A stretch of 64,000 nucleotides of DNA from Microtetraspora sp. NBRC 13810 (GTDB lineage: Bacteria; Actinomycetota; Actinomycetes; Streptosporangiales; Streptosporangiaceae), in NCBI RefSeq assembly GCF_030268685.1, contig NZ_BSRQ01000004.1:186001-250000 (forward strand), read 5' to 3'. Below are positions 1 to 10,900 of the stretch, in pieces (within the stretch, counting starts at the first letter, position 1; every line of letters starts with the position of its first letter). Position numbers and translations under genes: made by a program. A model generated the notes under the pieces. That model did no database searches and was not told the DNA's origin. It saw nothing but the letters and a program-made list of their open reading frames with translations.

Positions 1-344
1 CCGGCCCGCGCCCGGGGCAGGCCGGAGAGCCTGGCCATCATGCGCAGGTTCTCCTCGCCGGTCTGCTCCTCGTCGAGCGCCGCGTACTGCCCGGTGAGGC
101 TGATCGCACGGCGCACCAGGGAGCGCTGCGACACCACGTCGTGACCGGCGACCCTGGCCCGGCCGGCGTCGGCCTTCAGCAGGGTGGCGAGGATCCGGAC
201 GGTGGTCGTCTTGCCCGCGCCGTTAGGCCCGAGCAGGGCGAAGACGCCGCCCCGCCGGACGGTGAGGTCGACGCCGCCGAGGACGCGGACGCCGCCGTAG
301 GACTTCTCCAGGCCGCACGCCTCGACGGCCGGTTCATGGGTCAT
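1..344 (-). CDS. Drug-efflux ABC transporter ATP-binding protein (5' part only)
   Basis: The first 114 codons are present and the rest lies before base 1. The protein starts MTHEPAVEACGLEKSYGG and carries a Walker A motif GPNGAGKTT near residue 40 and a Q-loop region (SLTGQYAALDEEQTGEENL) near residue 90. That Q-loop context is typical of DrrA-type daunorubicin-resistance ATPases, which energise a two-component export pump from the cytoplasmic face. The start is set by an AGGGAGG ribosome site ending 7 bases upstream. It diverges from a TetR regulator across phased repeats, so TetR control of efflux is the natural reading. The exported substrate cannot be told. Confidence 0.9.
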   Translation of the reverse strand, partial: MTHEPAVEACGLEKSYGGVRVLGGVDLTVRRGGVFALLGPNGAGKTTTVRILATLLKADAGRARVAGHDVVSQRSLVRRAISLTGQYAALDEEQTGEENLRMMARLSGLPRARA

Positions 345-360
345 CTGGGACCCTCCCTTT

Positions 361-444
361 CTGTGTACGACTTACACGCTACTGCGTATGCCGTAAACGG
401 TACTGCGTAGACCATACACTTTGCTGCGTATGGCGTAAACTCCC
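361..444. promoter_or_regulatory. Four phased 21-bp repeats, probable TetR operator array
   Basis: Four units begin at 361, 382, 403 and 424, exactly 21 bases apart. Their cores are CTGTGTACG, CTGCGTATG, CTGCGTAGA and CTGCGTATG, each followed by a GTAAAC or ATACAC half. The array fills the spacer between the ABC ATPase start (344) and the tetR start (448). Two helical turns per unit would place bound dimers on one face of the DNA. The last unit ends 3 bases before the tetR start, which leaves no room for a normal ribosome site. Confidence 0.8.
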
Positions 445-447
445 GGC

Positions 448-1200
448 ATGGACAGCGAGAACGGCGGCGCCTTCCCCGCGAGCATCGAGGCCGTCTGGGG
501 GCTGCGCGGACGCCCGCCGAAGGGACCGCGGCCCGGGCTCACCCTGGAGGGCATCGTGGCCGCCGCGGTGCGGACCGCCGACGCGGAGGGGCTCGACGCC
601 GTGTCGATGAGCCGGGTGGCCAAGGAGCTCGGCGTCTCCACCATGGCGCTCTACCGCTACGTCGCCACCAAGGACGAGCTCGTCGTGCTCATGGCGGACG
701 CCGCGGTCGGCCCGCCGCCGCCGCTCCCGGAGGGCGCCGACTGGCGGAAGGGGCTCGAACACTGGGCCTCCGCCATGCGCACGGCCCTGCTCGCGCACCC
801 CTGGGCGGCCCCGCTGATGGTGACCACCGGCCCGCCGGCCACCCCCAACCAGCTCGCCTGGCTCGACCTGGCGCTCCAGGCGTTGGCCGGCACCGGCCTG
901 CCGGCCCGCGCGAAGCTCGCCACCGAACTGCTGGTGGGCGGGCACGTGCTGAGCGAGGTGAGCGTCGTGCTGGGCATGGCGGCCGAGCAGGGCCCCGGCC
1001 CGCGATGGGCCGACTACGAGCCCTTCCTGCGCCGGGTCACCGGCGACGGGCGGCTGCCCGCGCTGCGCGCCGCGATCGAGGCGGGCGCCTTCGGCGACGA
1101 CGAGCCCGGCGGCGCCGAGGAGGTGCACGGCACCTTCGCCTACGGCCTGGCCCGCATCCTGGACGGCGTCGAGGCCCACCTCCGCACCCTGCGCTCCTGA
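448..1200 (+). CDS. TetR family regulator of the divergent ABC pump
   Basis: This 250-residue cytoplasmic repressor has an N-terminal helix-turn-helix at about residues 30-75 (SMSRVAKELGVSTMALYRYV then TKDELV). A longer alpha-helical ligand domain of the TetR_C type common in actinobacterial drug-resistance loci follows, including the AHPWAAPLM segment. The ATG at 448 follows the 21-bp operator array directly with no Shine-Dalgarno, so a leaderless transcript and autoregulation are likely. Its target should be the divergent DrrA-like exporter. The inducing ligand is unknown. Confidence 0.9.
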   Translation: MDSENGGAFPASIEAVWGLRGRPPKGPRPGLTLEGIVAAAVRTADAEGLDAVSMSRVAKELGVSTMALYRYVATKDELVVLMADAAVGPPPPLPEGADWRKGLEHWASAMRTALLAHPWAAPLMVTTGPPATPNQLAWLDLALQALAGTGLPARAKLATELLVGGHVLSEVSVVLGMAAEQGPGPRWADYEPFLRRVTGDGRLPALRAAIEAGAFGDDEPGGAEEVHGTFAYGLARILDGVEAHLRTLRS

Positions 1201-1310
1201 CACCGGCAAGGTCAGGAGCTTACGGCGGCCGATCGAGGACATCCTCACAGGGAGGACCGGTCCGCCGCCGGGGGGCGGCGCGGGAGACCGGGAGCCTTTG
1301 GGGAGGGCCT

Positions 1311-2189
1311 ATGACAGCGGACGTGGTGGTGGGCGTGGACGGCTCACCCTCCTCACACGCCGCGACCGTGTGGGCGGCGGGCGACGCCGCCCGCCGCGCC
1401 TGCGGCCTGCGGATCGTGCACGCGTGCTCGCCGTGGTACGACACGCCCCTGCGCACCCCGCCGGGCTTCCGCGACTCGATGGACGAGTGGTGCGACGACG
1501 TGCTCCGGACCGCGGCGGGCCTGGCACGCGAGCAGGCGCCGGGCCTCCGGACGGAAAGCGTGCTGGAGGTGGGCGAACCCGCCGAGGTCCTGCGCCGCGC
1601 GGCCGAGGGGGCGCAGGAGGTCGTGGTGGGCAGCCGGGGCCACGGCGGGTTCGCCGGCCTCCTGCTCGGCTCGGTCTCCCTGGCGCTCGCCGGGCACGTT
1701 ACCCCGCCGGTGGTCATCGTCAAGGACGTGCCGGAGACGGCCCACGGCGAGATCGTCGTCGGCATCGACGGGTCCGAGCACTCCCGGGCCGCCCTGGCGT
1801 ACGCCTTCGGCGAGGCGGCGCTGCGCGGGGCCCGGGTCCACGCCGTGCACACCTGGTTCGTGCCCTACATGGGGGTCGCCGCGACCGCGTACGCCACCGT
1901 GACGGACGACATCATCGACGCCGAGCAGCGGGTCACCCGGGAGGCGCTGGCCCCCTGGCGGGAGCGGTTTCCCGGCGTGCCGGTGCGCGAGACGGTCGAG
2001 TGCGGGCATCCCGTGGCCGTGATCTGCGACGCGTCGGCCGGCGCCGACCTCGCCGTGGTCGGCTCGCGCGGCCTGGGCAGGCTGGAGTCGGCCGTCGTGG
2101 GCTCGGTGAGCCACGGCGTCATGCACCACGCCCGCTGCCCGGTCGCCGTGGTCGGCACGTACGCACCGCCGACCGGTCCGGCCGCCTGA
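1311..2189 (+). CDS. Tandem universal stress protein
   Basis: This 292-residue protein has two UspA domains, at about residues 1-140 and 147-285. Each begins with a beta strand plus GVDGS or GIDGS. Each ends in the nucleotide-binding loop: GSRGHGGFAGLLLGSVS in the first and GSRGLGRLESAVVGSVS in the second. Both loops fit the G-2x-G-9x-G-S consensus of ATP-binding Usps. The start at 1311 is preceded by GGGGAGGG. In mycobacteria and Streptomyces such tandem Usps belong to the DosR dormancy regulon, and here one lies just upstream of a DosR-like regulator and sensor. The protein is expected to be cytoplasmic. Confidence 0.93.
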   Translation: MTADVVVGVDGSPSSHAATVWAAGDAARRACGLRIVHACSPWYDTPLRTPPGFRDSMDEWCDDVLRTAAGLAREQAPGLRTESVLEVGEPAEVLRRAAEGAQEVVVGSRGHGGFAGLLLGSVSLALAGHVTPPVVIVKDVPETAHGEIVVGIDGSEHSRAALAYAFGEAALRGARVHAVHTWFVPYMGVAATAYATVTDDIIDAEQRVTREALAPWRERFPGVPVRETVECGHPVAVICDASAGADLAVVGSRGLGRLESAVVGSVSHGVMHHARCPVAVVGTYAPPTGPAA

Positions 2190-2280
2190 GGCTCTTCTCC
2201 GTGTGCCGTCGCCGGGTGGTCCCGGCAGATCGCGAACCTCCGTCCCGGCGGCGGGGCCGTACGGCACGCGCCCGGCGCGC

Positions 2281-2313
2281 CGAAGGTCCCCTTCCGGGTG
2301 GGACCTTCGTCCC
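2281..2313 (+). promoter_or_regulatory. DosR/OsdR-like box within a 10-bp inverted repeat
   Basis: CGAAGGTCCC (2281-2290) and GGGACCTTCG (2300-2309) form a perfect 10-bp inverted repeat. The right arm continues as GGGACCTTCGTCCC (2300-2313), close to the DosR/OsdR consensus of opposed GGGAC half sites. It lies 37 bases upstream of the response regulator start, suiting autoregulation. The match was made by eye. Confidence 0.6.
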
Positions 2314-2349
2314 TACCCTCCGGCCGGGCCGCCGGTTAGCGTCGAAGAC

Positions 2350-2987
2350 ATGATTCGAGTGTTCCTGGTGGACGACCACGAGGTGGTACGCCGGGGCGTG
2401 GCCGCGCTGCTGGAGTCCGAGGGCGACATCGAGGTGATCGGCGAGGCCGGCACCGCGGAGGCCGCGATGGCCCGGATACCGGCGCTGAGGCCGGATGTCG
2501 CGGTGCTCGACGTCCGGCTGCCCGACGGCAGCGGGGTGGGCGTGTGCCGGGAGGTCCGGTCCCGGACGCCCGGGCTGGCGTGCCTGATGCTCACCTCCTT
2601 CGCCGACGACGACGCGCTGTTCGACGCCGTGATGGCCGGCGCCGCGGGCTACGTGCTCAAGCAGATCCACGGCTCGGACCTGGTGGGCGCCGTGCGCACG
2701 GTCGCCTCCGGCCAGTCGCTCCTCGACCCGCAGACCACCGCCGCGATGCTGGCCCGGCTGCGCGACCAGGCCACCAGGAAGGATCCGCTGGCCGAGCTGT
2801 CGGGCCAGGAACGGCACATCCTCGAACTCATCGGCGAGGGCCTCACCAACCGGCAGATCGGCGAACGCCTCTTCCTCGCCGAGAAGACGGTCAAGAACTA
2901 CGTCTCCAACGTGCTGGCCAAGCTCAGCATGCAGCGGCGCACCCAGGCCGCGGCCCTGGCCGCGCGGATCAAGGCGGATCGCGGCGG

Positions 2988-2991
<4 letters not shown>
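2350..2991 (+). CDS. NarL/DosR-type response regulator
   Basis: This 213-residue regulator has a receiver domain at 1-120 with the acidic DD pair at residues 8-9, a probable phospho-acceptor Asp in VLDVRLPDGSG (about residue 54) and the switch Lys in GYVLKQ. A LuxR-type helix-turn-helix follows at about 145-205 (LSGQERHILELIGEGLTNRQ, then KTVKNYVSNVLAKL). That arrangement and sequence style match DevR/DosR. The partner should be the GAF sensor kinase encoded convergently at 3422-5122. The stop overlaps the next start as ATGA, so translation is coupled. An in-frame start at 2203 exists, but the extension has no receiver character. Confidence 0.9.
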
Positions 2992-5137
<2,146 letters not shown>

Positions 5138-5180
5138 TCACCGGCCCACGGCGTCCGGGGGCGCCCGGGTCACGCCCGGG

Positions 5181-5843
5181 TCAGCACGACCCGACGTCGG
5201 AGCGGCAGGCGCAGGTGAGGCGGCACTCGACGCCGACGACGCCCTCCACCCGGCGGATCGCCGCCACCAGCGCCCTGATCTGATGGTGCCGGACGACCTC
5301 CCCGCCGAGGCTCACCACGCCCTCGTGCACGTCGAACGAGAACGCGTCGGGGTCGAGCCCGGTCTCCGCCCGGATGACGGTCGCGATCTCCGCCAGCAGC
5401 TCCGCCGCCGGGCGGGCGAAGACGCGCAGCAGGTCGGCCTGATGGACGGTACCGGTGATACGCCCGCTCAGGGCGTCGACCACCGGCAACTGCTTGATCC
5501 TCTTCTCGTGCATCAGGCAGGCGGCCGTCCTGACCGGCGTGCCCGGGGTCACGGTGACCGCCGGTGCCGTCATCAACTCGGCGGCGGTCCGCCCCACCGC
5601 CTTGTGCCGCTCCAACCGGCTCACGGCCCCGCCGAACACCGCGACGCCACGCCGCTCCGCCCCGGTCTCCCTGAGCAACAGGTCATCCTCCGACACGACG
5701 CCGACCGGCCGCCGATCGGCGTCGACCACGGCGACGGCCCCCACGCCGTACCGTCTCATCACGGCGACGATGTCGGCGAACGCGGTTTCCTCCCGCACCG
5801 CGATCGCGACCCGCCCCATCACCTGCCTGACCTTGATGGACAT
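5181..5843 (-). CDS. CBS-pair and BON domain protein
   Basis: This 220-residue protein has two CBS motifs (about 5-60 and 85-140, the first opening VRQVMGRVAIAVREETAF), then a BON domain (about 150-210) with GVVSLGGEV and RRVEGVVGVE. CBS pairs bind adenine nucleotides, and the CBS-BON arrangement recurs in actinobacterial hypoxia/dormancy clusters. The tail CACRSDVGSC has three cysteines that could bind metal or form a thiol switch, which the family does not require. A DosR/OsdR-like box lies 52 bases upstream of the start. Confidence 0.88.
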   Translation of the reverse strand: MSIKVRQVMGRVAIAVREETAFADIVAVMRRYGVGAVAVVDADRRPVGVVSEDDLLLRETGAERRGVAVFGGAVSRLERHKAVGRTAAELMTAPAVTVTPGTPVRTAACLMHEKRIKQLPVVDALSGRITGTVHQADLLRVFARPAAELLAEIATVIRAETGLDPDAFSFDVHEGVVSLGGEVVRHHQIRALVAAIRRVEGVVGVECRLTCACRSDVGSC

Positions 5844-5894
5844 GGCTGCCCCCTTTCCATCGCCAGACTCTCCCGAGCGGGGCGGCCGGTGGCA

Positions 5895-5908
5895 GGGGCC
5901 AAGGTCCC
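5895..5908 (-). promoter_or_regulatory. DosR/OsdR-like box upstream of the CBS-BON gene
   Basis: On the minus strand the sequence is GGGACCTTGGCCCC. It shares the nonanucleotide GGGACCTTN with the box at 2300-2313, 3.6 kb away in the same cluster. The spacing to the CBS-BON start (52 bases) suits activator binding. Confidence 0.55.
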
Positions 5909-5937
5909 TTCCCGCCCCGGGCGGAGGTCCCCGTCGC

Positions 5938-6864
5938 TCAGGTGGCGCCGGAGCGGTGCCCGGTGGGAGTGGTGCCGCGGAGGCGCTTGAACGCGACGCT
6001 CAGCGCGAAGGCGTTGGCATAGCCGACCTTTCTGGCGATGGACCCCACCGTGTCGTCCGTCTCCAGCAGCAGATCGGCCGCCAGGGCGATACGCCAGCCC
6101 GCGAGGTAGGCCATCGGCGGTTCCCCGACCTGCGCGGTGAACCGGCGCGCGAACGCGGCACGGGACACCCCCACCCGGGCGGCCAGGCTCGCCACCGTCC
6201 ACGGAACGGCGGGGTCGTCGTGCAGCAGCCGCAGCGCCCGGCCGACCACCGGATCGGCCATCGCCCGGTACCAGGCGGGCGCGTTCGCCTCCGGCCGGTC
6301 GAACCAGCCGCGCAGGACGGAGACCAGCATCAGGTCCAGCAGCCGGTCCAGCACCATCTGCTGCCCCGGCCGGTCCTTGGCGACCTCCTCGGCCACCGTG
6401 TCCAGCAACGGGCAGGGACACTCGGCGTCGGGGATCACCAGCACCCCGGGCAGCGCCTGGAGCAACCGCTCGCTGATCTGCCCGCGCCCCTCGTAGGCGC
6501 CGCTGAGCAGCAGCGGCGAGTCGTCGGACGGCACGCCACAGGTGCGGATGTCGCGGGCGGCCTCCTCGGCGCCGCCGCCCCGCCCGCAGTAGTCGGCGGC
6601 GCCGACCGTGAACCGCGGCGGGGTGTCCGGGTCGCCGGCCACCGTGTACGGCGCGTGGCCGCGGACGACGGCGACGTCCCCGGCCCTGATCGGCACCGGC
6701 CGGCCCTCGTCGGGGACGATCCACGCCTCGCCCCGGAGCATCGTCGCCAAGGTCAGCGGAACGCCGCCGGTGATCCGCAGCGCCCACGGCGGATTCATGA
6801 TCGTCCGCCTGAAGAGGGCCCCGCGCGCCCGTACCTCGCCCAGCAGGTCTGAAAGCGCGTCCAC
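5938..6864 (-). CDS. AraC family regulator with N-terminal cupin
   Basis: This 308-residue protein begins at GTG 6864 as VDALSDLLGEVRARGALF, the usual opening of the cupin_6/AraC group. The cupin sensor covers about residues 5-180 and the two AraC helix-turn-helix motifs the last 100 residues (VASLAARVGVSRAAFARRF and DDTVGSIARKVGYANAFAL). A longer frame starting at 6957 would overlap the divergent gene at 6946, so the shorter start is preferred. It is divergent from the NmrA-like gene, its likely target. The ligand is unknown. Confidence 0.88.
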   Translation of the reverse strand: MDALSDLLGEVRARGALFRRTIMNPPWALRITGGVPLTLATMLRGEAWIVPDEGRPVPIRAGDVAVVRGHAPYTVAGDPDTPPRFTVGAADYCGRGGGAEEAARDIRTCGVPSDDSPLLLSGAYEGRGQISERLLQALPGVLVIPDAECPCPLLDTVAEEVAKDRPGQQMVLDRLLDLMLVSVLRGWFDRPEANAPAWYRAMADPVVGRALRLLHDDPAVPWTVASLAARVGVSRAAFARRFTAQVGEPPMAYLAGWRIALAADLLLETDDTVGSIARKVGYANAFALSVAFKRLRGTTPTGHRSGAT

Positions 6865-6945
6865 CTCGCCATCGTAGACGCACAGGTATCGATCCGAGCT
6901 TTCCAACCATGGCCCGTCTTCGCCGGACCCGCTTGGCTGGTCAGC

Positions 6946-7800
6946 ATGACGCAACAACCCATTCTGGTGACCGGCGCCACCGGCAAGACCGGCCGCCGGG
7001 TCGTCTCTCGACTACGGGCGAAGGGGGTACCGGTGCGCGCCGTGTCCCGCTCCGGCGACCCGCGTTTCGACTGGACCGACCGCGCCACGTGGGACCCGGT
7101 CCTCGAAGGCGTGCGGGCCGTGTACGTCGTACCGCTGGACGGCGCGCCTCTCACCCGTCCCTTCGTCGAGCGCGCGGTGCGGCTCGGCGCCCGGCGGATC
7201 GTCCTGGCGTCCGGACGCGGGATCGACGTGCCGGACTACGCCCCTGACAGCGGCGGCCTCGCCGCGGCCTTGCGGGATGGTGAGGACGCGGTGCGCGACA
7301 GCGGGGCCGAGTGGACGATCGTCCGGCCGGGCTGGTTCGCGCAGAACTTCAGCGAGGGCTTCTTCGCGGACGCGATCCGGGCCGGTGAGCTGCGGCTGCC
7401 GGGCGGCGACGGCGCGGCCAGCTTCGTCGACGCCGAGGACATCGCGGCGGTCGTCGTCGCGGCGCTCACCGGGGACGGCCACGCCGGGCAGGTCTACGAG
7501 CTGTCCGGCCCCCGGGCGCTGACCCTCGCCGAGGCCGTCGCGGCGATCTCCGAGGCGACCGGCCGGGAGATCCGCTACGTTCCGCTCTCCCCCGAGGAGC
7601 ACGTCGCCGAACTCACCGCACAGGGCCTGCCCGCCGCCGACGCCCAGGCGAGCGCCGACATGGTGTCCCCGCTCAGGAAGGGGACGGACGCCTACCTCTC
7701 CGACGGCGTCCAGCGGGCACTGGGCCGCGCGCCCCGGGACTTCACCGAGTTCGCAAAAGCCACTGCGTCCGCCGGCGGATGGTACGTCCCTCTTTGCTGA
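6946..7800 (+). CDS. NmrA-like NAD(P)-binding protein
   Basis: This 284-residue protein opens with ILVTGATGKTGRRVVSRL, the GxTGxTG dinucleotide-binding loop of NmrA/atypical short-chain dehydrogenases. WTIVRPGWFAQNF near residue 125 and a C-terminal EATGREIRYVPLS segment are usual in this group (quinone reductases and redox sensors). The catalytic YxxxK of classical SDRs is absent. It diverges from the AraC regulator with an 81-base spacer. The substrate is unknown. Confidence 0.9.
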   Translation: MTQQPILVTGATGKTGRRVVSRLRAKGVPVRAVSRSGDPRFDWTDRATWDPVLEGVRAVYVVPLDGAPLTRPFVERAVRLGARRIVLASGRGIDVPDYAPDSGGLAAALRDGEDAVRDSGAEWTIVRPGWFAQNFSEGFFADAIRAGELRLPGGDGAASFVDAEDIAAVVVAALTGDGHAGQVYELSGPRALTLAEAVAAISEATGREIRYVPLSPEEHVAELTAQGLPAADAQASADMVSPLRKGTDAYLSDGVQRALGRAPRDFTEFAKATASAGGWYVPLC

Positions 7801-7969
7801 CCTTGTGACCCGGTTGTTCCTGTCTCGTGACAGATGATCAGATTGAGGCGATAGGTTCGGCTTCCCGTCAGTCTCTTCACCCGCACCGTTCACTCGTGCG
7901 CTCCATCGTGTCCGCCCGAAGGGCACTGCCCTGATCGTCCTCGTGAACGTGAAGAAGGGACTGCATCTG

Positions 7970-10900
7970 ATGCAGCCAGCGCGAAAGCTCCCGGGCGGCT
8001 TAGGGAGCCGATGGCGTCTCACCGCGGCCGGCATGGCCGCGGTGTTGCTGGTGAGCAGCCTTGTGACGGCGGCCCACGCCGATCCGGGACCGGAGGAACG
8101 GGACCGGGGACGGCCCCGCCCGGCGCCGACCGGCACCACGGCCCCTCCGGCGCTCACCCCCGCCACCGGCTCCTACCTCGAAGGCACGGCGAAGGTCGCG
8201 GCGACGCCTGCCACCGCCGGTGACAGCGTCACCAGGCTCGCCGTCGACGGCACCCCGCTCGACGCCACCCGGACGCTGGGCGTCTCCAGGCTCAGCTTCG
8301 ACGTCGGCTCGAACTCGACGGAGGCGCAGTACCACAGCTACGTCCTGGTCAACGGCGACCACCGCACCGACATCGGTGACCACGTGAACGAGCGGGCCAC
8401 CATCGAGATCCCGAACGAGCACCTCGTCAAGGGCGAGAACACCGTCGAGATCGTCGTCGGCGCGATCCAGACCTCCTGCGGCCTCAACTACGACGACTAC
8501 GTGCTGTCCGACGTCGGCCTCGAACTGCTCGGCGAGGTCGCGGACGGCGAGGAGAACCCGTACACCTTCTCCTTCGGCGACGGAAGCTGCGGCACGAACA
8601 CCTCGCTGCTGAAGCGCGCCACGCTCACGTTCTTCGTGCAGTCCGACCCGCAGGGCACCACGGGCCTCACCGCGGACCTGGACACGACGACGCTGTCCAA
8701 CGGTGAGCACGCCCTCTCCGCCACGACCGCGGCCGGGGTGACCGTCAAGAACACCGTGACCGTGAACAACGCCCCCGCCGGGGCGCCGAAGCTGCTCCCC
8801 GTGGACGGCACGCTCGTCGCCGGCACCAAGCCGGTCTTCGCGACCGTGCCCGCCGGCGGCGCGGGCGGCGTCGCGTCCCTGACCGTCGACGGCGGCAGGC
8901 CGGCCACGAAGCCCACCCTGGGCACCGGAGCCGCGCGGTTCGCCTTCGATGTGGGCGCCGACTCGATCGACGACAGGTTCGACAACTTCCTGCTGGTCAA
9001 CGGCAAGCGCATCGACCTGGGCGGTTCGTGGGCGAACCAGCGGGTGACCGTCGCGGTCCCGGCCCGGTACCTGGTGCCCGGCGACAACACGATCAAGGTC
9101 GTCACCGGCGACTTCCGGGACACCTGCGGCGACAACCGCGACGACTTCACCATCACCGGTCCCGCCCTCGACCTTGAAGGCGCCACCGTGACCGGCCGGG
9201 ACGTCAAGCCGTCGTACGCGCTGGGCGACGGCACCTGCGGCTCCGGCCAGAACCTCCTCCGCGAGGCGGAGCTGCACTACACGATCGACGCCCCGGCGGT
9301 GCACGTCGTCGAGACGCTCGGCTCCGGCGCCGCCACCCTCAGCTTCACCGTGGGCAGCAACTCGATCGAGGCGCGCTACCAGAACTTCGTGCTCGTCAAC
9401 GGCCAGAAGGTGGTGCTCGACGGGGACTTCGTGAGCCGGCGGGTGGACCTGACGATCCCGAACGAGTACCTCGTGCCCGGCTGGAACACGATCGACTTCG
9501 TCACCGGCACGTTCCCGACGTCGTGCGGCGACAACCACGACGACTTCGCGATCTCCAACATCGCGCTCACCCCGGTGGAGGGCACGGCCACCGGCCAGAT
9601 GCTCAAGTCCTCCTACAACCTGGGCGACGGCAACTGCGGCGACAACGTGAACCCGCTCGCGGAGATCGACCTGGAGTTCCTCGTCGCCGGGCCGGCCCGC
9701 GGCCTGCGCGCCGACCTCGACACCGCCGCCGTCAAGGACGGCAGGCACACCCTCGCCGCGGCGTCGGCCACCGGCGAGGTCGCCACCCGCACCCTGATCA
9801 CCGACAACTCGGCGCCCGCGGTCGCCCGGAGCGTCCCGGCCGCGAACGAGAAGATCACCGCCTCGGTCGTGCTGGACGTCCGGCTGGAGGACGCCTCCGG
9901 TGTCGTGTCCGGGCCGGACGTCACGCTCGACGGCCGGCCGATCGAGCCGGGCGCCCAGGTGGGCCCGGGGCTGCGCGCCGGCAGGCACACGCTGGCCGTG
10001 ACCGGCGCCGACGGGCTCGGCAACACCGCGACCCGCGAGATCGTGTTCGAGTCCGCCGGCATCCCGGACCTGCCCGCGGAGCTGAGCCCGGCGCTGGGAG
10101 CCACCGACGTGTCCGATCCCGTCAAGCTCTCGGCGAAGGTGGCCGAGCCCGGCGGCGGCCAGGTGACGGCGACGTTCTCCGAGGCCGAGATCCTCACTCC
10201 GGAGGAGGTGTTCCAGGGCACGGCCGCGTCCGTGCCGACGACGCTGAAGGTCCCGGGCGAGCGGAGGATCAGGGCCAGCGGGATCGAACCCGCCGACGGC
10301 CGGACGATCGACGCGCCCACCGGCCAGGACGTCACCTACCAGCGGTACGACGTCAAGGTGCGGGGGCATGTGGACTCCCCCGTCGTGCGCTGGGAGGGCG
10401 TCATCGACCCCGAGCGGCTCGCGTCGCTGCGGGTGTGGAACACCGAGACCAGGGCCTGGGACCTGCTGACGAGCGCCCGCGGCGCCGCCGAGGGCAAGAC
10501 CGTGCTCACGGCCGTCGTCGACGAGGACCACGTCGACCGGCAGGAGGTCCATGTCATGGTGACGGGCGAGGACCCGTTCGCCGACGACATCGAGCCCGGC
10601 GCCCCGGACGGCTTCGCCGAACCCTCCTCCTACGACTTCTCGATCGTCCACTTCACCGACACGCAGTACCTCTCCGAGGGCGCGGTGGAGCAGGAGACCG
10701 CCGAGGAGCGCGCGGTGTGGGAGTCGGCCTACGCCGGCATCGTGGACTGGGTCAAGGCCAACAAGGACCAGCGCAAGATCTCCTACGTGGCGCACACCGG
10801 CGACATCATCGAGAACAACATCCGCCCGCCCGCCGACGAGGCCACCCGGCAGCAGGTCGTCGGCGAGTTCGAGGTGTCCTCCCGGCAGCAGCGGGTGCTG

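Noticed and set aside
2203-2349. N-terminal extension of the response regulator
   Set aside because: The extra 49 residues are Pro/Arg-rich and cross the DosR-like box; the receiver domain begins exactly at ATG 2350.
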